The notes under the pieces: generated by a model | The model's database searches: none | The model's input: the letters and a program-made list of their open reading frames with translations, nothing else | Told to the model about the DNA's origin: nothing | Shown: positions 46,151 to 58,610 of the stretch, piece by piece | How positions within the stretch are numbered: the first letter of the stretch is position 1 | How the letters are laid out: each line of letters begins with the position of its first letter | Assembly: GCA_015680685.1 (NCBI GenBank) | Contig: MNCI01026525.1 | Span: forward strand, 103,314 to 167,313 | DNA length: 64,000 nt | Origin: Gnetum montanum | Lineage: Eukaryota; Streptophyta; Gnetopsida; Gnetales; Gnetaceae | Direction: 5' to 3' | Position numbers and translations under genes: made by a program

Positions 46151-48020
46151 TAAAACTTGTTAAGAAATTCTAAGTGTTGGAATATGGTTCTAATGGTGTT
46201 CATGGTTTTTCCTTGTAGGGTCTTGCTGAAGTCATTCCTCATCAAGGTTGAGCTTGTCATTATCTTATGTTGTATTAGCTATCCTATGGCCCACACCTCC
46301 TTACCTAACATGGACCTAGGGAGGAGGTCACTATCATTCCATCAATGGGCAAGGAAGTTTCTTACCTACCTTTTGAAGAATTTTAGTGTGATGATGTGGT
46401 CACACTTTTCTGCAAAGGTAGTTGTGATTATAGTGAAGACCTTGCTGCCAAGGTCTACATGTCTGGTTTCTTGATTCATAACTAATGATTTAGAGACCCA
46501 AGTAGTAAGAGAGCTAATTGATAACATCAGTGCATGACACCTCTCAGATATTTGGACGATGCAAGAGTATTCATAGTACAACATGAATAACACTCAAATG
46601 GTGGTGCAAAGAGCCCACTCCTTATTTCAAAATCATCTAGGCATCATGTACCAACTATAGGGGTAAGCATGGATACTATATGTTTTAATGTTTTGGTTTT
46701 ATCTAATTGGTCATCTTTCCTAAATTATTTGTTTCACACACATCTTTTAGGTATAGGGTTAATGAGCAAGGCTTGATCAAGAATGATCAAACCTTAGCAA
46801 TAGCTCACATTGTGTTGAATGAATTCAGCAAAGGCTGCAATATTAGACATGTCATTAATGAATATCTGAGAGGGAAATTTGATGAATACCCTACCAAGTT
46901 TGACCTTTTTTACAAGAAATGTGTGGCTATTAGCTTCCAAGGCTATCAACGATATGGGTATCACTACTAGGAGCCCCACATGAGCCTTGCCAAGCAAGAA
47001 GAAGAAGGGTGAGAAGAGGATAATTTTCTATGTTATAACTAATGTTTTATGGCTCTTTAGGGCTTAATTATTCTATGGTTTAAATGTGGCTATGCATTTG
47101 TCTTTAGCTTTTAGGGCCTTCCACTTCTATGGATGTCACTATACCCCTGACTAAACATTTTTTGGAAACTATCATCCTAAAGTTCAATGAGGTGGGGCTA
47201 GCATAGAAGTGGTTGAGGGGGCACGTGCTTGAGAACATTTAGGTAAACATTGCACATGCAAGTTTACTTGAGGTCTTCATGATGCCTAGCTTTGTTGTCC
47301 CTTCTGCAAAGATGCTAAACATTATCGACTCTTTTGAAGAAGGAGTTAATGTGTTCTACACCATGATGAGAGGCATATCAATTACCATTATCATTAATTA
47401 GGCCACCTTTCATGACCTATTTGGTGTTCCCACTGATAGGATAGTAGTTATCACCAAACCAATGAAGAAGGCTAGCCATTGTGTAGAAGTTAAGGAGTGG
47501 TTTGATGCTAGCAAAGGACACTTTGGAATTGCTCTTAATAGCTTTATGAACACTAAGTCAAATTATTTCTATCACTTATTTAGGTCTCATGCCTTTTCTA
47601 AATTTTTTTTGTAAAAGAAGGTAGATGACATTGCTTAGGGATGGACCTTAAAGAAAGCCTTGAAGAAGGGGACTTATTTTAACTAGGTTTCTTCCTTGGC
47701 TACTAGCCTCAAAGAAGAAATCCTAAAACTCTACATGGACTCCTATATGATAATCCCCATGCACTATGCATTTTTTGTAGGCTATCTAAATAGGCTCACA
47801 GAATTCTTTGTGGTGAAGAGGAATTGATCATGGGTGTACTAGGACCCCAAATAGCTCTCCAAGCCTTGGATAAAACATCTTTATCCAACTATTGAGGCTT
47901 AGAACCCACAAGAGGATATGGAAAATTTATTTTCTATGACCACCAACAACCTTGGTGTTAGTTGTTGTGAATCCTTTAATAGCATGGATGATGAATCATG
48001 CTTTGACTAGCTCTGATATT
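46150..48020 (+). pseudogene. Uncharacterised retrotransposon ORF, TAG-riddled
   Basis: A plus-strand protein can be followed in pieces: EQGLIKNDQTLAIAHIVLNE and GKFDEYPTKFDLFYKKC (46750-46930), then SFEEGVNVFYTMMRGISITI, DLFGVPTDRIVVITKPMKKA, VEVKEWFDASKGHFGIAL, TSLKEEILKLYMDSYMI and YAFFVGYLNRLTEFFVVKRN (47330-47825), ending with an acidic part CCESFNSMDDES. Of seven stops between 47600 and 47910, five are TAG, one TAA and one TGA, mostly where Gln fits. A segment near 46340-46440 recurs at 3440-3565. It lies just upstream of an LTR, so it belongs either to a neighbouring element copy or to an extra ORF. I do not recognise the family; a relation to plant-mobile-domain-like proteins is only a guess. 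Confidence 0.45.
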
Positions 48021-48109
48021 GGATACCTAATATTGGAGCCTTAACACCAAATACCCAATGTCAAAGCCTAGGATGTGATGTACAATATCTGATATTGCAA
48101 GGTATATGC

Positions 48110-48856
48110 CAACCTATAATTATACTTCTTGGGCTTACAATTTGCATAGAAGTTTTTCATGGTCTTTTCATAGAGTAGTGAAGCTTTTGCAGTTTGTTTT
48201 TTCTAGAGTTAGAATATTTTTTGAGTGTCCCTAGCAAGAGTCTAAGTGTGTATGGATCTTTTTTCAAACACTGATGTACCTAAGCACAACAATGTGATAG
48301 GAATAAAAACAAACCCTTTTGATTATCCTTGTATCACTAAGAATAGATTAATGTTTCCTTAATCCATTTAATATTCATGCACTTCACTTTAACAGATTTA
48401 TTTAAGCAATTAATTTTCACTTGTTAATGAACATAAGCATGACCACCCTAAGCATACGTTTAGCACTTGGTAATCCAAAAATACTTAACATTTGGTAGCC
48501 TAGATGTGCTATACATGTTTAGGATGTGTATGAAAACTAGAAACTAGTACTTGTGTTAGGCTAGCTAGGAAGTAGATGAATTTGATCTTAAATTACTCTA
48601 ACTTTCATTCTTGTTGTAGGAAATTAAACTTACAAAATATAAATTGATAAAAATCATGTACCTAAATTATACTTAAACCATATACTTAAGCTTCACAAGT
48701 GTAGTGGGGAAGACAATGAACATTCTCAATGCTCATTCAACTTCCTAGAATAGCTAGTGAATTGGAGAACTATAGGTCCATGGAATTCGACTAGATTATG
48801 CATAAATTCCTTAGTGATTCATATGGTTTCATGTAGGGGTACCTTGCTTCTCATCA
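48110..48856 (+). repeat. Gypsy LTR directly before a PBS
   Basis: Homologous to 25900-26636 (same words in the same order, listed there). The right end CATCA at 48856 is followed after one base by a PBS-like sequence. The left boundary is not clear. It is AT-rich with almost no CpG, so age and deamination are high. Confidence 0.65.
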
Positions 48857-48857
48857 T

Positions 48858-48875
48858 TGGCACCATTTTTGGGGA
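48858..48875 (+). other. Decayed primer binding site, tRNA-Asp type
   Basis: TGGCACCATTTTTGGGGA corresponds to the tRNA-Asp PBS of Athila/Tat-type plant gypsy elements (TGGCGCCGTTGCCGGGGA as I know it). The first two mismatches are CpG to CpA changes. Its place one base after an LTR end supports it. Confidence 0.65.
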
Positions 48876-49017
48876 CATTTTAATTTTTCCATGCACTATC
48901 TAGGATTTAGTGAAACTTATTCAAATAGTTGGAATGAACCTTAGAGTCATATCACATCTTAATATTACTACAATAAGTTTTAAGAAGCACATTGCAATTT
49001 TTATCTCCTAACATAAA

Positions 49018-50826
49018 ATGTCTTATTCTCACATGAGTGCTTCTCTACCCAAGTCTAATGGAGATCATTAGCTGGTGCCTCAACAATATCAAGTGATATA
49101 TGCTCATACTGATGAGTATGTGCCTAATTTTACCTTCATCCTACACCAAGATGAATATATGCAATGGCATGACATGGAGGGAAACATCATGTTTTTGTCT
49201 AATTGATCCATTTCTACAATGCTCCAAAAAATGCTTATACAATGGGGTATCTAGGAACTTCATGTTGAGTATGTTGTGCAAGATATAGACACCTGGGATT
49301 ATTGTCCTACCAAGAAATAACATCTACAGGATTGATAGTTAGAACAACATTATGAATCTATGAAGGGAAAAGGATTTAATGATTCCCCATTCCTGTTGTA
49401 CCAAAAAGATGGTGGGGAACCCTTCTCTGGGGCTTTTCCATTTAGTGAAATTCCTCTCTTTGACTTTAGTGAAGGAGGTGAAAACTAGAACCTATAGTCC
49501 ACAATTCATAATCTTGATTCTGGTAAGAATGGATCCAATAACAACAAAGGATCCAAAGAGGCAAGCCAAGGTAGGGACATGATCAAGAAACAAGATCATG
49601 ATCATGGCCGTAATTGTTGAAGAGCGGGTAGCGGGCACTGTGATGATGCTAATCTTCCTTCCTCTTTACCTTTGTGTTCTTCTTCCTCTTCTAGCTTTGG
49701 TCACAACTATAGGAGGTAAGACCATGATGGAGGTGACCAAAATGATCGATGAGACCAAAATGATCAAAGGGACCATCAGATAAGACAATATCAAGGACAT
49801 AAACATTCAAGAGAGGTACATCACCATGAATGAGGGGGTAGTAGATGGCATCATAGGCACCATAATTAAAGCCTCAATGAGCCTTTGCTTGCTACCTACA
49901 TTATGCTAAACATTATAGAGGTAGTATGAATTCCAACAAGGTGTGTGAAGGATAGTTGGATCAAGAGGTTAGATATGAACAATATCCCTAGGTTCAAAGG
50001 GGGATATAACTTAGATCTACAGAACCATCTCCAAGATTTTCAAAATATAGAGAATGAATGGCAAAAAATTAAGTTTTTTCCAAGGACACTCATTAAAGAA
50101 GCAAAAAATTGGCATTGGTCCTTAGAACTGAAATCTATCAGATGATAGAGTACCATGCTTAAATTGTTCAATGAAAAATATCAAATGTACTCCAGAGTGT
50201 CCAACTTGAGAAGGCAAATCCAAGGATGAAAACAAGGAAAACATGAACCCTTGGATGCTACCATTGGCTACTATTATTCCTTAATGCACAAATGTCCTAG
50301 CCATGGTTAGTCTCAACTGGATCAACTTTTCCATATTGTAGACAAGATTCAATTAGAAACAAGGAGAACCCTTGGCATCTATGCTTAAGGAAAACTAGTA
50401 GAATTAAGTATCCATTAGATACAAAGGCTAATTGAGTAGGTAGCTAAAGAGGAAGGTGAATTAAGAAAAAGATAAAGTGAAGAAGAGTATAACCATGATC
50501 CTTCGATTCATAAGTGGGAGGTTCAATTTTCTGATAGTGAGGAAGAATTAGCACTTGATAAGGTGGTGAATAGGAAAAACTTGGTAATCCAAAAAGTTTA
50601 ATTTGAAATTATGGCCAAGGTTGATCCCTTATGAAAATCCATGAATAGAAAATTTCAAGTTATCCTAAAAATTGTTGAAGAGTTCAAAGAACAAGGTAGT
50701 GATTGTAAGCACAGAAGGTGCAAGGAAATTGAATGTGCCTATCAAAAAGACAAGGGCAAGATTGCTACAATAGAAGAAGTTGCAAAAAGAAAATCCAATG
50801 ATGATGGTGAATGTGACATTTTCTAG
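49018..50826 (+). pseudogene. Gypsy gag remnant (plus strand)
   Basis: Starts with an ATG 143 bp after the PBS. Pieces include NFTFILHQDEYMQWHDMEGN, YQKDGGEPFSGAFPFSEIPL (49400-49450), IPRFKGGYNLDLQNHLQDF, IKEAKNWHWSLEL, FNEKYQMYSRVSNLRRQIQG and DATIGYYYSLMHKCPSHG (49960-50310). The last group matches the retrotransposon gag core (pattern F---F, L----L, E----RY--LL--CP-HG). The gag protein forms the cytoplasmic particle in which reverse transcription takes place. No zinc knuckle was clearly seen, although a Cys pair (CKHRRCKEIEC) lies near 50706-50735. Many stops. Confidence 0.75.
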
Positions 50827-51529
50827 TATGAACATCATAAGGAATGTTTTCCCATAGTGTCACATTTATAGGAGTCTGGGCTCTATGCTTTGAATCCATG
50901 ACTAATACAAAGTTAAACATCCAGAAGATTATCTTATCCTTAACATAATTTTAGGTAGTTCTACCAACAATAATAATATTATCCAAGAAAAACTCTCTTG
51001 CAACCATATAAGCAATATTAACAATGGAAGCAACCATGATCATGGGCATAGGCACCACCAAGGAAACAATATGCTTATAGATAACCTGATCCATATTGGT
51101 ACTATGTTCAGCAACCTCTGTCTCCTCATGACTTCTCTAGTCATGGGTACTTTTCAATCTCACTACCCCTTTCTAATTATTATCAAACTCATTCTCCACA
51201 TGAAAGAAGGGATTCCATCTTTTATACTTATCCCCCTCCTATCCCTACACATGTTACTCCTCCAATTGCATAGCTATCACCTACTCCACCTATGTAGGAT
51301 GAACTACTAGCTCAACTACAAAAACACAATGCTACTAGGGTCATTAATCTACAACTGGTTCATCAACCAAGTGGGTTAGAGACTCAATAAAAGAAAATAC
51401 CTTTCTTTCAATCCCACAATTTGCCTAAGCACTCAAGTACACTTGTGGTTGACAAAACTATTTCTTCCTCTTCCTCTATATCAAATTCTTTTGAGTCCCC
51501 TTAAAACTAAACATCACCTACAATCCATA

Positions 51530-52030
51530 GTATGATGCTTAGTCACTTCATATCTGACTGGATCTATGGTAGAATCCTTTCCAATAAATTAGCTAATCCT
51601 AAAAGTCCTCTCATTTATTTGTATATTGCTAGGAATGAACTATGCAAAACTCTTCTTGACTCAGGTTTTGGTATCAATTTAATTTCTCATAAGATGTACA
51701 CAGCATGGAACCTACATCCTCTTAAGAAGAGAAATATCAAATTAGAATTGGCAGACTAGTCCATCACTGTTACATTGGGACTGGTAGAAGACATTGTGAC
51801 CATTTTCTATGGGTGGTATTATCCTATTGATTTCCTAGTGATAAAGGTAGAGAACTGCAAAGGGGCCTTCCTAATCATCATGGGAAGGACATGGCTTAGC
51901 ACCATTGATGCAAGAATGAACATCAAAGATTTTTCCCTACAAATATACAAAGAAAATGCATTTGGAAAGATTGAGAAGAAGCAAGTTCTATGCATCACGT
52001 ATAGTGATATAAGGTGCAATTATGTTTAAA
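51530..52030 (+). pseudogene. Gypsy aspartic protease remnant
   Basis: The frame reads PLIYLYIARNELCKTLLDSG, then INLISHKMYTAWNL, LGLVEDIVTIFYGWYYPIDF, and IMGRTWLSTIDARMNIKDFS. The active-site motif is LLDSG followed by Phe-Gly where intact retropepsins have A-S or A-D, so it is damaged. IMGRTWLSTIDA matches the usual LGRPWL---A after the flap. One TAG separates the two open stretches. It lies between gag and RT in normal order. Confidence 0.8.
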
Positions 52031-52399
52031 ATCTCTAGGTAGTGAAATAAGCATCCATCTTTACATGCAAGAAATGTGCACCAAAAGTAGAAATTCAAAG
52101 GTATTTGTACATAACAGCCACAAAATAGGAGGGCACCCAATCGCTAAGCACTGATTCTAAGAACAACACACTTTGCATGAAATTGACTAAGAGGCTAGCA
52201 TGTGCATATGTCATAGGCATGGATGAACTAGAGCAAGTTCATCATCAACTCTCTAATAATGCAAGTGATGATACCTATTGGGAAGAGTTGGAGATTCCTA
52301 AAAATGTCAAGCAAGAGCCCCTTGAACTAAAAATGCTACCAACTAGAATGGAATATGTGTTTTTTAAAAATGGGTAGTTGATCATAATCAATGAAAATC

Positions 52400-53340
52400 T
52401 TGCTCCAGAAAAGAAAAAGATGCTATTGAATGTGGTTGAAAAATGGTTAGTAGCTTTTGCTTGGTCATATCTTGAACTCATAGGGATTGATCCGAGGATA
52501 TGCTAGCATGGAATATACATTAATCCAGCCATGAAGCCAAAGAGATAGTTGCAAAGATGATTGAACCCCAAACTAAAGCAAATCATCAAAGAGGAAATTA
52601 AACAACTCCTCAAGGCAAGGTTCATTTCTCCCATTGTAGCTAGTGAGTGGGTTAGTCCACTCATGATTGTGTCAAAGAAAGATGGCAAGTGGTAGGTCTA
52701 CATCAATTTTTGGCTATTGAATATGGCAATATTCAAGGATAATTTTTAGTTGTCATTTTTTGATCAGGTGTCAAACAAAATATCTGGGCATTACTACTAT
52801 AGTTTCTTGGATGGTTATAGTGGCTATAACCTAATCTAGATCATGCCAAAAGACTAGGCCAAGACAACATTCATGAGTCCCTAAGGGAATTTTACATATC
52901 ATTAGATGCTCTTTGATTTGTGTAATGCCCCTACTACATTCCAATGCTTGGTTGTAAGAAATTTTCAATAGAAAATTGATAGTAATGTGGAGGTATTCAT
53001 GAATGAATTCTCCACCTATGTAGCTACATTTAAGCAAGCCTTGGACTACCTTGAGTAAGTACTAAAATAATGTTTTGAGACAAACCTCAAGTTGAATTGG
53101 AAAAAGAGCCATCTAATGGTCCAAGAAGGCATTGTATTGGGGCATAGAATATCACAAGTAGGAATTGAGGTAGACGTTGAGAGAATAAAGGTCATCCAAG
53201 GAATAACTTAGCAACTAGAAATTGTCAAAGATGTTTGGTCATTACTTGGACACACTAGCTACTACCAACAATTCATAGATAATTTCTCTAAGATCAAAAA
53301 GTTGTTGGTGGAGCTAACAAAGAAAGATGTTAAATATGTC
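52400..53340 (+). pseudogene. Gypsy reverse transcriptase remnant (plus strand)
   Basis: Pieces: KQIIKEEIKQLLKARFISPI, ASEWVSPLMIVSKKDGKW, SFLDGYSGYNLI, FDLCNAPTTFQCLV, NVEVFMNEFSTYV, LKLNWKKSHLMVQEGIVLGH and ISQVGIEVDVERIKVI. This is the standard order of RT blocks. The catalytic FMDDF motif reads FMNEF, so both catalytic Asp residues are lost. Frame breaks and at least ten stops, mostly TAG, are present. Confidence 0.88.
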
Positions 53341-53930
53341 TAGACCGTAGAATGTGCAAAAACATTTCAACATGTAAAAGAAAAACTTGTAGAAACTCCA
53401 ATTCTATAAGCACCAAACTAGCCTAGACCATTTTATATCATAATGGATGCATCAAATTATGCCTTAGGAGTCATTCTTACATAGATCGATGATAAGAAAC
53501 ATCCATATTACATCCACTGCACTAGCCAAAGAATTATGCATACACAACTGAACTACACCACCATAAAAAAGAATTGATGGTAGAGATGTTTGCTCTAGAA
53601 AATTTTAGGAATTATGTGCTTGGATAAAAGTGTTTATGTACATGGATCATAGTGCCATCCACTTCCTAATGAAAAAGCCAACAGCGAGCCTCTATGTCAT
53701 ACGGTGCCTAGTAATTTTATAGGAATTTGATCTTACAATGATAGATCAAAAAGGCACTAAGAATGTGGTCACTGACCACTTATCTTGGTTACAATGGGAC
53801 AAAAAAGAGGAAGAAAACCCATTATCTAATATTTTTCCTAATGAATTCCTCTTTTTTGGGGCTATAACTAAACAATTTCCTAATGAGCCTAAATGGTATG
53901 ATGGCATTCTCACCTATCTTCTTACCTAAG
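53341..53930 (+). pseudogene. Gypsy RNase H remnant
   Basis: Reads FYIIMDASNYALGVILT, then IDDKKHPYYIHCTSQ, YTTIKKN, FALENFRNYVLG and TMIDQKGTKNVVTDHLSWLQ. The first matches the RNase H block with Asp (DAS--A-GAVL-Q); a stop sits where Gln is expected. The last is the usual I-D-KG--N-VADHLSRL end. It is in line with the RT before it and the integrase after it. Confidence 0.85.
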
Positions 53931-54560
53931 AGATGCTACAAGGGTTAGACCACTAGAAGAAATAGTAGTTTCTTCACCAAGTAAAACACTTTATGGAGAT
54001 TAATGGACATCTCTACAAGGTGTGTTTTCATGACCTGGTTCGATGGTGTGCCCCTGATGCAAATCAACTAGGCATTCTCTAGGACACTCATGAAGGTCTT
54101 TGTGAAGGGAACTATGTTGGGAGACACATAGCCATTAAAATTCTGATGGCAGTGTACTATTGCCCAATAATCTTCAGGGATGCTCGCCAATATGTCTGCT
54201 CTTGTAAACAATGCCAATGAGATGGTGAAATGACTACCTAAATGGAGGGAGCTCAACAATGGATTCAACCATTAGAACCCTTCGACATTTAGGGCATTCA
54301 TTTTATGGATTGCATCACACCCATGTCAAATGGAAAGGCGTACATCATAGTTGCTATTAACTATTCTACAAATTGGGTAGAAGTAGTAACCATCACTGAC
54401 TGTACATCTTCTACTGCTACTTAGTTTGTATAAAAAAATGTTATAAAAAAGTTTGGTATACCATGTGCATTAATTTCTAAGAATGAAACTCACTTTATTG
54501 GCATGACTTTTCAGAAGCTCATGCAATGCTTGGGGGTTGAACATAAAGTCACCTTATGTT
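53931..54560 (+). pseudogene. Gypsy integrase remnant, truncated
   Basis: Reads DTHEGLCEGNYVGRHIAIKI, YYCPIIFRDARQYVCSCKQC (zinc-binding region), GIHFMDCITPMSNGKAYIIV, NWVEVVTITDC, KKFGIPCALISKNETHF and MQCLGVEHKVT. The catalytic Asp residues are changed (first to His; the second is lost in SKNETHF, normally SDNGTHF). Homology stops at about 54545, before the catalytic Glu and the C-terminal domain, and no 3' LTR follows. The element is therefore truncated at its right end. Confidence 0.85.
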
Positions 54561-55110
54561 TTGGACCATAGTGGCCTTGGTATAAAAGGAAACTTATGTT
54601 TTTAGTGATTTTTTGTTTAAAACTTTTTATGGATTTTTCTAGTTTTGAAATTTTTATAAGGTTTTTAATGTATACAACATACATAAAAGTAAAGGGAGAG
54701 AAAGGATGTAATAAATAAGTAAGAATGCAAATGAAAGTAGAAACATAGGCTACATGCATAAAAGAGTAAAATAAAGTACATAAAAAGACATAAAAAGTTA
54801 ACAAAGAAATGTTAGGTTACATGGCTATTGGTTATATGGTTATAATAGCATGGGGTGAAAGGGTTAGGATGTATCTCACTTATGTAAACTCTTCCTAATT
54901 TTTAAAAGATTAAAAAATGTATAAGGGCTATTCTATACAAGTTTGTATTCACCATCGCCTTCATTAATGATGTTAAAAAAAGTTCATTCCATAACGCATC
55001 CCATTTCCCATTGTGTTGATATTTTTTGCTTTCTATTCTTTCTTAGATTAATTTATTTTGTGGCTTAGAGCTTCTTCTTGAAGCTCCACCTTGGACCACT
55101 TCTCTATGTC
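54561..55110. other. No gene recognised between two gypsy remnants
   Basis: AT-rich spacer holding the breakpoint between plus-strand and minus-strand gypsy sequence. No target duplication or LTR end could be seen. Confidence 0.4.
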
Positions 55111-58100
55111 CACATTGGTAACAGCTAAGGGTATTGATGTTATCATCATGAATGATGATTACACATTCCTCATAAGGAAGATGAATCTCTTGGTGGATGG
55201 ATGAGGACATGGCTCATAGTTGTGCCAACCATGATCTTCATAAGATAAGGTTAAATCTTGATGTCTTCTCCACCACTAAGATATCCATAGTTATGGGTAA
55301 TTACATCCCTATCACAAAATCCAAGGAGATAGACCTCTTGACAACAACCCTTGATCCAGTGAAAGACTTGAGAGTGGCTATTAATGTGTGTTGTATCTCC
55401 TCCATTAAGCCTAATCATTTAACAATGGTTCATGGGATAGAATTTGTTGTAGCCTCATCATCTACATGCACCCAATGCACCTTAAATTATCCTACATGTA
55501 TGGCTATGAATAGGTGACCCCTACTTACATTGGTATTTTGGGGATTAGCCTTGATTTCACTATCAGAAAATACTAGATTGTTGACTTCTCCTTCCTTAGT
55601 GATGGAGGAACCATCACTACATGGATGGATTCCTCATTAGTAGGGATATCCTCACTAATGAGGATGGAGGTTGACATCCTGACTAATGCCTCATCATGCA
55701 TGGAAAAATTCATGACTAGGTCATATAAGTTCATAGTTGTATTTTTCTGCATGAGGGACTGTCTGACTTAATCCATCACATTGAGAAATTTTTTGTCATT
55801 GGCAGTGGGCTTGTCATCCTAGTTGTGCATCAGTTTCTTCATGCACTCAAAAATGTGAACTTCAACCTTAGGTTGTTGTTGTTGGGGCTTCTCCTCATTC
55901 TTCTAGCTTTGAGTTTTGGTATCCTCCTATAGTTTGTTACTTGAAGCAGGTTGGGTAGAGGAGGTCATGGGTATAAATGATATGGGAGTGGACTTCGACA
56001 AACCCGATTCCTTCTATGTCTTAGTCTATTGATCACCCTTGTTGTTCGGCCTTTGCTTATGCTTCTTCCTCTACTTGGTTGAAGCCTTTTGGTTATTAGT
56101 TATTAGTTGTGAGGAAGATGCTATAGCATTGGCCACCATAGGACATTGTTGGATGGTTAGGTCAATTGGTTGGATTATGGTTGGCTAGGGTACCATCATG
56201 ATAAAAGGTTTCCTCGAAGGCACTTAGGATGGCCCTCTCATGAAAAAAGGGATCTTGAGTTGGTGGAAGCTAAAGAAGGCCTTTCACATGAGGAGGTATT
56301 TGGATCACAAATGATTCTCTTGCAAGTCTCAAATTTTCATCTATGTTGAATGCTGAAATAACATAATGGCTATTATTAGCATTCAATGGGTCCTTGTACA
56401 CTTGCATCAACTAATTTTGTAGTCAGACCAAATTGGAAGCATCCAAGAACAACTCTCCCCTATCTATCATTTTCTGCAAATCATCCTTTAATGCAAGGTA
56501 TAAGTCTATGTTGTGGCTAGATAGCTATTGATAGTGGCAAAAGTGGCCTAGTTTAAAGTATGTAAGCAATTGAGGATCATCCTTTGTTGCTTGAGTGGGA
56601 TCTTTGGCTATTTCACATAGCCACTCATGCTTCTTTCGAGCAACTTCAGTCATTTGTTATATTGTATGCATCCACTCTTCAACAGTTGATCTAGAAATTT
56701 TGATGGCTTCAAAGGTAAGGTAATGTACTTGCTTTAGTATTTTTGCACAAATTCTTGGCCTTTCTGTAGTTGATGTGATGGACTTAGAGGTTCAAGGGTT
56801 CTTATCATGGTTATTATTAGTAGGGGCCTTGGATGGGTTGGTCCTTAGCCCCTCGTCAATGGTCTTGGCATCTTTGGTCACTGTTGCATTGGACACATTT
56901 TTGTATTTACTATTCTTCTTCTCCCTTTGCATATGTTGATATTTTTATGCTATGTAGGCCAAGTCATGACTAGCCTCTGCAACATATTTTATATTCTTGG
57001 TCTAGGAGAATGCTTGGCTAAGGGACTTCAGGTCAAGGTAGTAAAGCTTAGACTTGATAAAGTCATTAACCACCCCCTTAAATATAGCCAAAAGGTATGT
57101 TTCAACTATAGGCTATGGTATTTCATTTAGTAAATCATGCCATGGTTGGATGAACTTTTGTAGAGGTTCTAGGGGTCCCTGCTTGACCATCATCAATTGG
57201 TCAAGCATGGTTTCAAGCTTTAATTATATTTGAAGTAGTTAACAAACTATGCTATCAAGTCCTCCAGAGAGGATAAGGATCCTCTAGGTAAGGTGTAGTA
57301 CCAATCAAGTGCTTTCCTAGTCAAGGACATAGGGAAAATCCTAATGATAGTATGAGGCCATAGCTACAACAACAAGCACTGAAATCAAAAGGTTATAAGG
57401 TGAGCATTGGGATCATCTTCTCCATTATACATGTTGAATTTGGGAATAGTAACACCAAAAAGAAGTCTCAAGGATGGGATCATAGGATTAATGGAATCAT
57501 CTTAGTAAAAATCCATGATCTTGATACTTTGAAAAGTAGAGGCTTTAAGCCTCTTCAAATCCTCCCTTAGGTCCTAAATCATTTAGAAGGCCTAATATGG
57601 GTCATCTAGTGGCCTTGTTGAATATTGGGCTTGCATACATGGCTGTGTTATTTGTTGTGAGGCTTGTGGCCTCACTATTAGTTATAGGATAGAAGGGAGT
57701 GGTTATGTCATGATTGTAGTTTGTGGACAAAACAAAGAGAAAGATGTTTATGCTAGTATCTAAGGCACAAATGGGAGAAAGGGGCTATGTGACCCTTGGG
57801 TTGCTTAAGGCCCCAAGGTAGGCCCCACATGGTTGGTCAATGGCTTAGCAGTAGTAGCCACTATCATTATTGGTCATACTAACCTAGATTGGGTAGTAGG
57901 TGACATGGAGAAATAGAAGGTGGTTGGGTGAAATATTGATTGTGTTTGGTGTGTGACAATGATTTGCATAGGATCACGTAGAGTAGGATAGGAGGAAGTA
58001 GAAGATGGTGGCACCAAGCCCATAGAGAAAGGTAATGTGTTACAAAAAGGAACTATGGCCTTGGGGGATGTTTGTTGGAACAACCCTCTTAGGCTGTTTT

Positions 58101-58610
58101 TGGGCTAAGATTCTACCCTAAATTCATCTTCCTCTTCCTATTATTCCTCTGAGCTATGCTTATCATCCTCCTCCTACATCTCAATTAATTAAGCTAGGAT
58201 GCTAACATAGATATTTTTGAGGGGTATTTAGTCATATGGGGAAGGAATATACTCTTTGCTATTGCGATGGATGAGTTCAAACTTCCTTTTAGCTTCTAAT
58301 TTTAGACATGGAATCAACATGCCAACTTACATTTTGGCACAAATGTAGTTGTAACAATCTTCATTTATGATCGCAAAGTTAGGACTTTTCCTCCTAACCA
58401 TTAAAATGTACCTACACTTGATGATAGTAGGGTCTTTGGGATCATAGACCCTCATGACTTGTTGGCTAGACCCTTTGTCAATGAATGTGAAAGGAAACTT
58501 TGTTGATTGTAAGAAAGACATGACTATTTTGTTGAAAATGGCTTGAGATTGGCTATCAAATGTAAAAATAGAAGTAAATCCAAAGAAGTGAAATTCAAAA
58601 ATGATCAAAA
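55110..58610 (-). pseudogene. Gypsy gag and protease-linker remnant (minus strand)
   Basis: Read leftward from 58610. The first piece, MIIFEFHFFG to IINEDCYNYICAK (58608-58327), is an unassigned N-terminal part. Near 57200-57000, PLEPLQKFIQPWHDLLNEIP and YLLAIFKGVVNDFIKSK match the retrotransposon gag core. Then come Pro-, Gln- and Asn-rich parts and Lys/Arg-rich stretches. At 55430-55120 TLIATLKSFTGSRVVVK, DILVVEKTSRFNLIL, RSWLAQL and MSSSIHQEIHLPYEE match the protease region and its LGRPWI---A-PSSLHQ end. The series stops at about 55.11 kb, with no RT on this strand nearby. Stops are mainly TAG. It could be the 5' half of the element whose RT and integrase lie at 38.6-41.4 kb. Confidence 0.75.

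Noticed and set aside
55197-55517. Plus-strand 106-codon frame
   Set aside because: It is the shadow of the minus-strand protease region, whose motifs are recognisable.
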